Assembly: GCA_030616265.1 (NCBI GenBank)
Contig: JAUWXS010000001.1
Location: 1-34,565, forward strand
Direction: 5' to 3'
DNA from: Dehalococcoidia bacterium
Lineage (GTDB): Bacteria > Chloroflexota > Dehalococcoidia > Dehalococcoidales > BS750m-G39
DNA: 34,565 nucleotides
Shown here: positions 31,797-34,565 of the stretch, one piece after another
Position numbering within the stretch: the stretch's first letter is position 1
Layout of the letters: each line of letters begins with the position of its first letter
Position numbers and translations under genes: made by a program
The notes under the pieces: generated by a model
Database searches by the model: none
What the model saw: the letters and a program-made list of their open reading frames with translations, nothing else
Told to the model about the DNA's origin: nothing

Positions 31797-33029
31797 TTAG
31801 GTAGAGCCTTTAACCGCCAGTGTCTGGCCGCAGTGGGGGCACTTCACGCTGTTCCCCCTGAATTCGGGGGAGACCCTCAGCTTGGTGCCGCAGGGGCAGT
31901 GAACAGTCTTATAGTCATTGAGCCGCCACATCATGTCGGACGTCTCCCGGGCGCGCTCGACCTTCTGCGGTGATTTTTCCGCGGTCTTTGCCTCGGGTGA
32001 CGGCGCCCGCAGGGCGGCAGCGCCAGCCACCTTATCCAGAGCCAGCGCCGAGGCCGGGGCGATACCCGCCTTTCCCCCCCTCGCCTCCCGGTAAGCCCGG
32101 TCGTAGTCGGCCAGCGAAGCCCCCGACATGGCGCGCAGGATGCGTACTCTCTCTGAGATAGGCGGGTGGGTGCTGGTGAGGTTACTGGCGGCTCTCCCCT
32201 TCTGGCGGAAAGGGTTAATAGTGTACATCGGAGCCGTCGCCTGATTGGCTGATTTAAGCTGTATGGGTGAGGCGGAAATCTCCTCCAGTGCCGAAGCCAA
32301 CCCCTCGGGGTAGCGGGTGTAGAGGGCGGAAGAGGCGTCAGCCAGATATTCCCGCTTCCGGGAAACGGCGAAGTAGATAACCTGGGCCAAAATCGGCGCC
32401 AGTATCATAAGGAAAATGCCCACGGCCAGGATTATTATCTGCCCCTGCCCCCCGCCTCCCCCCGAACTCCTCCTGCCGCCGGCCATGCCGCCGAAGAAGA
32501 GTACCCGCGTGGCATACCAGGCCAGAATAACGATAGTGCCCAGCATAACGGCGCACATCGCCATCAGCAGCACGTCGCGGTTCTTGATGTGAGCCATCTC
32601 GTGGCCGATTACCCCCTGGAGTTCATCGCGGTTGAGCTTGGCCAGCAGCCCCGAGGTGACGGTAACCGACGCCTTGTTGGGGTCGCGCCCGGTGGCGAAG
32701 GCGTTCAGTGCCGGGTCGTCGATGATATAGATGTCGGGCATCTTCTCCAGACCCGAAGCGATTTTCATTTCCTCGACTATGTTGTAGAGGCGGGGGTTGT
32801 CGTCGCGACCTATCTTTCGGGCGCGCGACACCGCCAGCAGGAGACTATCGCCCTGGAAGTAGGCAATCAGGCTCATTATGCCCCAGACAGCCAGGGCGAT
32901 AATAAGCCCGATGATGGCGTTCTCGAAAAAGTACAGCCCCAGGAAATAGCCTATCAGGAGCAGCAGTATGCCCATGCCTGCGGTCAGGACCACCGACCGC
33001 CATCGATTAGCGCTAATCTGTTCCCACAT
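31797..33029 (-). CDS. htpX: HtpX-like M48 membrane metalloprotease with C-terminal zinc ribbon
   Basis: A 410-residue protease of the quality-control type. Two membrane segments lie at about 14-70, then the active site HEMAH (H143, E144, H147) and the third zinc ligand in SRKREYLADASSALY. Two further hydrophobic stretches lie between. THPPISERVRILRAM is the usual end of the catalytic domain. Past this, about 90 extra residues finish in a zinc-ribbon-like CPCG...CPHCG element, which most HtpX proteins do not have. It follows lemA by 18 bases; LemA and HtpX are often paired. The end is 23 bases from the convergent AOR gene. The ribosome binding site is weak. Confidence 0.92.
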   Translation of the reverse strand: MWEQISANRWRSVVLTAGMGILLLLIGYFLGLYFFENAIIGLIIALAVWGIMSLIAYFQGDSLLLAVSRARKIGRDDNPRLYNIVEEMKIASGLEKMPDIYIIDDPALNAFATGRDPNKASVTVTSGLLAKLNRDELQGVIGHEMAHIKNRDVLLMAMCAVMLGTIVILAWYATRVLFFGGMAGGRRSSGGGGGQGQIIILAVGIFLMILAPILAQVIYFAVSRKREYLADASSALYTRYPEGLASALEEISASPIQLKSANQATAPMYTINPFRQKGRAASNLTSTHPPISERVRILRAMSGASLADYDRAYREARGGKAGIAPASALALDKVAGAAALRAPSPEAKTAEKSPQKVERARETSDMMWRLNDYKTVHCPCGTKLRVSPEFRGNSVKCPHCGQTLAVKGST

Positions 33030-33047
33030 ATCTCGGGCGCTCTATCC

Positions 33048-33611
33048 TTATTTAAAACTAACCTTGGGCGCTTCCCTCTCTTCAGTCACCGTAACCTCGA
33101 AGAACTCACCCAGCTTAAAGCCGGTCATGGACGCCACCACGTTGGAGGGAAACATCTGGACCTTATTATTCATCCTCAAGACCGAATCATTGTAGTACTG
33201 GCGGGAAAAACCTATCTTATTCTCGGTTGAGGTCAGCTCCTCCTGGAGGGCCAGGAAATTCTGGTTTGCCTTCAGGTCGGGGTAGTTCTCCACTACCACC
33301 AACAGCCTGGCCAGGGCGCTGCTGAGCTCCCCCTCCGCCTTGGAACGGGCGCCGACATCGGTGGTGGAGAGGCTCTGCGCCAGATTTCGAGCCTTGGTTA
33401 CCGCCTCCAGCGTCCCCCGCTCGTGTTTCATATAGCCCTTAACCGTCTCTATCAGGTTGGGGATGAGGTCGTAGCGCCGCTTGAGTTGAACATCGATCTG
33501 AGCCCAGGCGTTACGCAACCGATTACGCAGTCCTATCAAGCGATTATAGGTAGCAATAAAGAAGATGATAAGTATCACCACGATAGCGCCGACAATATAG
33601 ATTGCAAACAT
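33048..33611 (-). CDS. lemA: LemA family membrane protein
   Basis: A 187-residue protein with one N-terminal membrane helix (about 4-24) and a long helical, mostly coiled-coil remainder facing outward. NRLIGLRNRLRNAWAQIDVQ followed by LKRRYDLIPNLIETVKGY is the LemA signature. Conserved YPDLKANQNFLALQEELT and AYNDSV-like QYYNDSVLRMNN follow. AGGAGGTT sits just before the ATG. It is the upstream partner of htpX with 18 bases between. Biochemical function is not known for the family; a role with the protease in envelope quality control is likely. Confidence 0.95.
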   Translation of the reverse strand: MFAIYIVGAIVVILIIFFIATYNRLIGLRNRLRNAWAQIDVQLKRRYDLIPNLIETVKGYMKHERGTLEAVTKARNLAQSLSTTDVGARSKAEGELSSALARLLVVVENYPDLKANQNFLALQEELTSTENKIGFSRQYYNDSVLRMNNKVQMFPSNVVASMTGFKLGEFFEVTVTEEREAPKVSFK

Positions 33612-33640
33612 GGCAACCTCCTTTTACTGTTGTCTCGATT

Positions 33641-33664
33641 AAAACCAGGGCTCACTACGAGCCC
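33641..33664 (-). terminator. Intrinsic terminator between the zf-TFIIB gene and lemA
   Basis: On the reverse strand GGGCTC (33659-33664), loop GTAGT and GAGCCC (33648-33653) are followed by TGGTTTTAAT. This is a six base-pair stem with a short T run. It lies three bases after the zf-TFIIB stop and would separate or attenuate expression of lemA-htpX. Confidence 0.6.
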
Positions 33665-33666
33665 GG

Positions 33667-34086
33667 CTAGCCTTCAGCTTTAAAGGTATCTCCCAGAAAG
33701 GCAAGCACGCGGTCCTCGGAATCCAGTCCAGCGCCCGATTTTTGCGCGCACTGCTCTATAATCTGGTACACCTCGCCGCCGTCAAACCATAGCCCGTCTC
33801 CCCTCGGGCAGACATCGATGAGCACCTCCGGTTCCCTGCCTATATGCGCCTTTTTCATCTTCTTGCCGCAGATAGGACAGTGCCACTTCTTCTCGGCGGT
33901 CTTGACGTCGGGCAGGTCGGCTATTTTAGCCAGGGATAGAGCGCTGCTATCAAGCCCCATCCTCTCCAGCATTAGCTCCAATTCCCCGGAGTCGAACCAG
34001 ACCCCGAAGCATTTAGTGCAGTGGTCCAGCTCAATCTTATCCTGCTCGACTACTATCATGACCTCATGACAGGTGGGGCAGATCAT
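33667..34086 (-). CDS. Protein with two zf-TFIIB-like zinc ribbons
   Basis: A 139-residue cytoplasmic protein. The first ribbon has C3, C6, C23 and C26 followed by GVWFDSGELE, and the second has C70, C73 and C93, then LWFDGGEV. The expected fourth cysteine of the second ribbon is Gly96, so that site has three cysteines and perhaps another ligand such as Asp97. Such proteins are common, small and uncharacterised; they may bind nucleic acid or act in metal handling. AAGGAG stands before the ATG. A promoter lies upstream and a terminator directly after, so it can be a single-gene unit next to lemA. Confidence 0.88.
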   Translation of the reverse strand: MICPTCHEVMIVVEQDKIELDHCTKCFGVWFDSGELELMLERMGLDSSALSLAKIADLPDVKTAEKKWHCPICGKKMKKAHIGREPEVLIDVCPRGDGLWFDGGEVYQIIEQCAQKSGAGLDSEDRVLAFLGDTFKAEG

Positions 34087-34123
34087 ACGTCACTCCTTAA
34101 GAGTAATTTTGCCACAATACGCT

Positions 34124-34152
34124 AGTGTAGACTCAGGCGGTTGCCCTGTCAA
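34124..34152 (-). promoter_or_regulatory. Promoter of the zf-TFIIB gene
   Basis: On the reverse strand a perfect TTGACA (34147-34152) is followed after 17 bases by TACACT (34124-34129, four of six). It gives a leader of about 30 bases to the ATG at 34086. The remaining gap up to 34299 shows no gene and no clear site. Confidence 0.6.
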
Positions 34153-34299
34153 GCAAAATAATAGAACCACCCGGCTTAAAAATAGAATGGGCAGCGAGGA
34201 ACTGGGGTGGGGATGGGAGACGCTACCGTACGATAGCTAGAACCTTTAGGCTGGCTTTTAATATAGTTGGTTTTGATTTTGCCAGGTCTTGACAAGTCT

Positions 34300-34563
34300 T
34301 TAGGCAGAGTACAGCGCCTCGGCTAGGGTGTAGTACAACGGAAGCGTACCCGTGGGGCAAAGCGGATAGCACTCCTCACACTGGCGGCACCCGTTAGAAG
34401 CTAACTCTGGTAAAAACACCACCTCTCGCTCCGTGCCTCTGCCGACAAAGCCGATGGCATCCTTCTTTTTCACCTCATTACAGTAACGCACGCATAGTCC
34501 GCAAAGAAGGCAAAAGGTTGGCTCTATTTCAAACTTTGTCTCTGTGGTGCTTATGCCAGGTAT
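34300..34563 (-). CDS. Two-cluster 4Fe-4S ferredoxin-type protein, 5' end missing
   Basis: The C-terminal 87 residues of a protein whose start lies beyond the window. Two four-cysteine sets are visible: FCLLCGLCVRYC (upstream) and GCRQCEECYPLCPTG. Between them, KKDAIGFVGRGTEREV is the linker usual in the NuoG/HoxU/hydrogenase-type electron-transfer subunits that follow a 2Fe-2S domain. So this is probably an electron-transfer subunit of a complex I-like, hydrogenase or formate/NAD module, with the earlier domains outside. A GTG occurs in frame at 34491, but it would cut off the first cysteine set and is rejected. The stop is TAA. Confidence 0.8.
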   Translation of the reverse strand: MPGISTTETKFEIEPTFCLLCGLCVRYCNEVKKKDAIGFVGRGTEREVVFLPELASNGCRQCEECYPLCPTGTLPLYYTLAEALYSA

Positions 34564-34565
34564 TA

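Noticed and set aside
32589..33230. A 213-codon forward frame across htpX and lemA
   Set aside because: It spans the junction of two certain reverse-strand genes and shows no domain.
34087..34299. Possible small gene or RNA in the gap before the ferredoxin-type gene
   Set aside because: Apart from the zf-TFIIB promoter no ribosome site, stable hairpin or coding pattern was found.
1..34565. CRISPR array, tRNA, rRNA, insertion sequence or phage integration site
   Set aside because: No regular spaced repeats, cloverleaf, rRNA-like stretch, transposase or integrase was seen in reading the window.

Overview
The window reads as chromosomal DNA of an anaerobic bacterium, most likely an uncultured member of the Dehalococcoidia (Chloroflexota). 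This is inference from gene content: a trmD-rplS-priA-def block, a two-gene SufC/SufB iron-sulfur system, a NurA/HerA pair, an aldehyde:ferredoxin oxidoreductase with its own MoaD-like protein, a corrinoid-activating ASKHA protein beside a methyltetrahydrofolate:corrinoid methyltransferase, and several short-chain dehydrogenases. GC is fairly high by eye and dips in a few inserted stretches. No rRNA, tRNA, CRISPR array, transposase or integrase was seen. Almost every base lies in or near a gene; no gap without a gene exceeds 300 bases.

Left part (1-12.5 kb) is mostly housekeeping. It holds the end of trmD, then rplS, priA and def. Two divergent small helix-turn-helix regulators follow, each with a near-consensus sigma-70 type promoter, one of them apparently giving a leaderless mRNA. 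Next come a CCA-adding enzyme, secD-secF, a cation efflux transporter, a convergent histone-deacetylase-like hydrolase, and the sufC/sufB pair behind its own promoter.

Middle part (12.5-19.7 kb) is a NurA-to-HerA gene string. The nuclease NurA comes first and the hexameric ATPase HerA last. Between NurA and the rest sits a low-GC insert made of two tandem cassettes. Each cassette has a lipoprotein leader (52 of 53 bases identical between copies), a different mature domain (a transglutaminase-like triad in one, a beta-helix in the other), and a 25-residue, very basic micro-ORF. The micro-ORFs differ at seven bases but only one amino acid. The second lipoprotein has ATT exactly where the first has ATG. 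After the insert come a LOG-family protein, a free-standing HAS-barrel protein and a cytoplasmic transglutaminase-like protein, then HerA. This is the most unusual region.

Right-centre part (19.7-31.8 kb) starts with a reverse-strand HAD phosphatase and then a long forward run that looks catabolic. It contains an acyl-CoA ligase, the ASKHA [2Fe-2S] reactivator, the methyltransferase, three SDR dehydrogenases (two are equal-length paralogs), a cupin-like protein, a phenylphosphate-synthase-like protein carrying only the phosphohistidine domain, a MoaD-like protein and an aldehyde oxidoreductase. Together they suggest activation and redox conversion of an aromatic or other carboxylic or aldehyde substrate, linked to corrinoid C1 chemistry. 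The substrate cannot be read from the sequence.

Right end (31.8-34.6 kb, reverse strand) carries an HtpX-like membrane protease with an added zinc ribbon, LemA, a two-domain zf-TFIIB protein, and the C-terminal end of a two-cluster ferredoxin protein running off the window.
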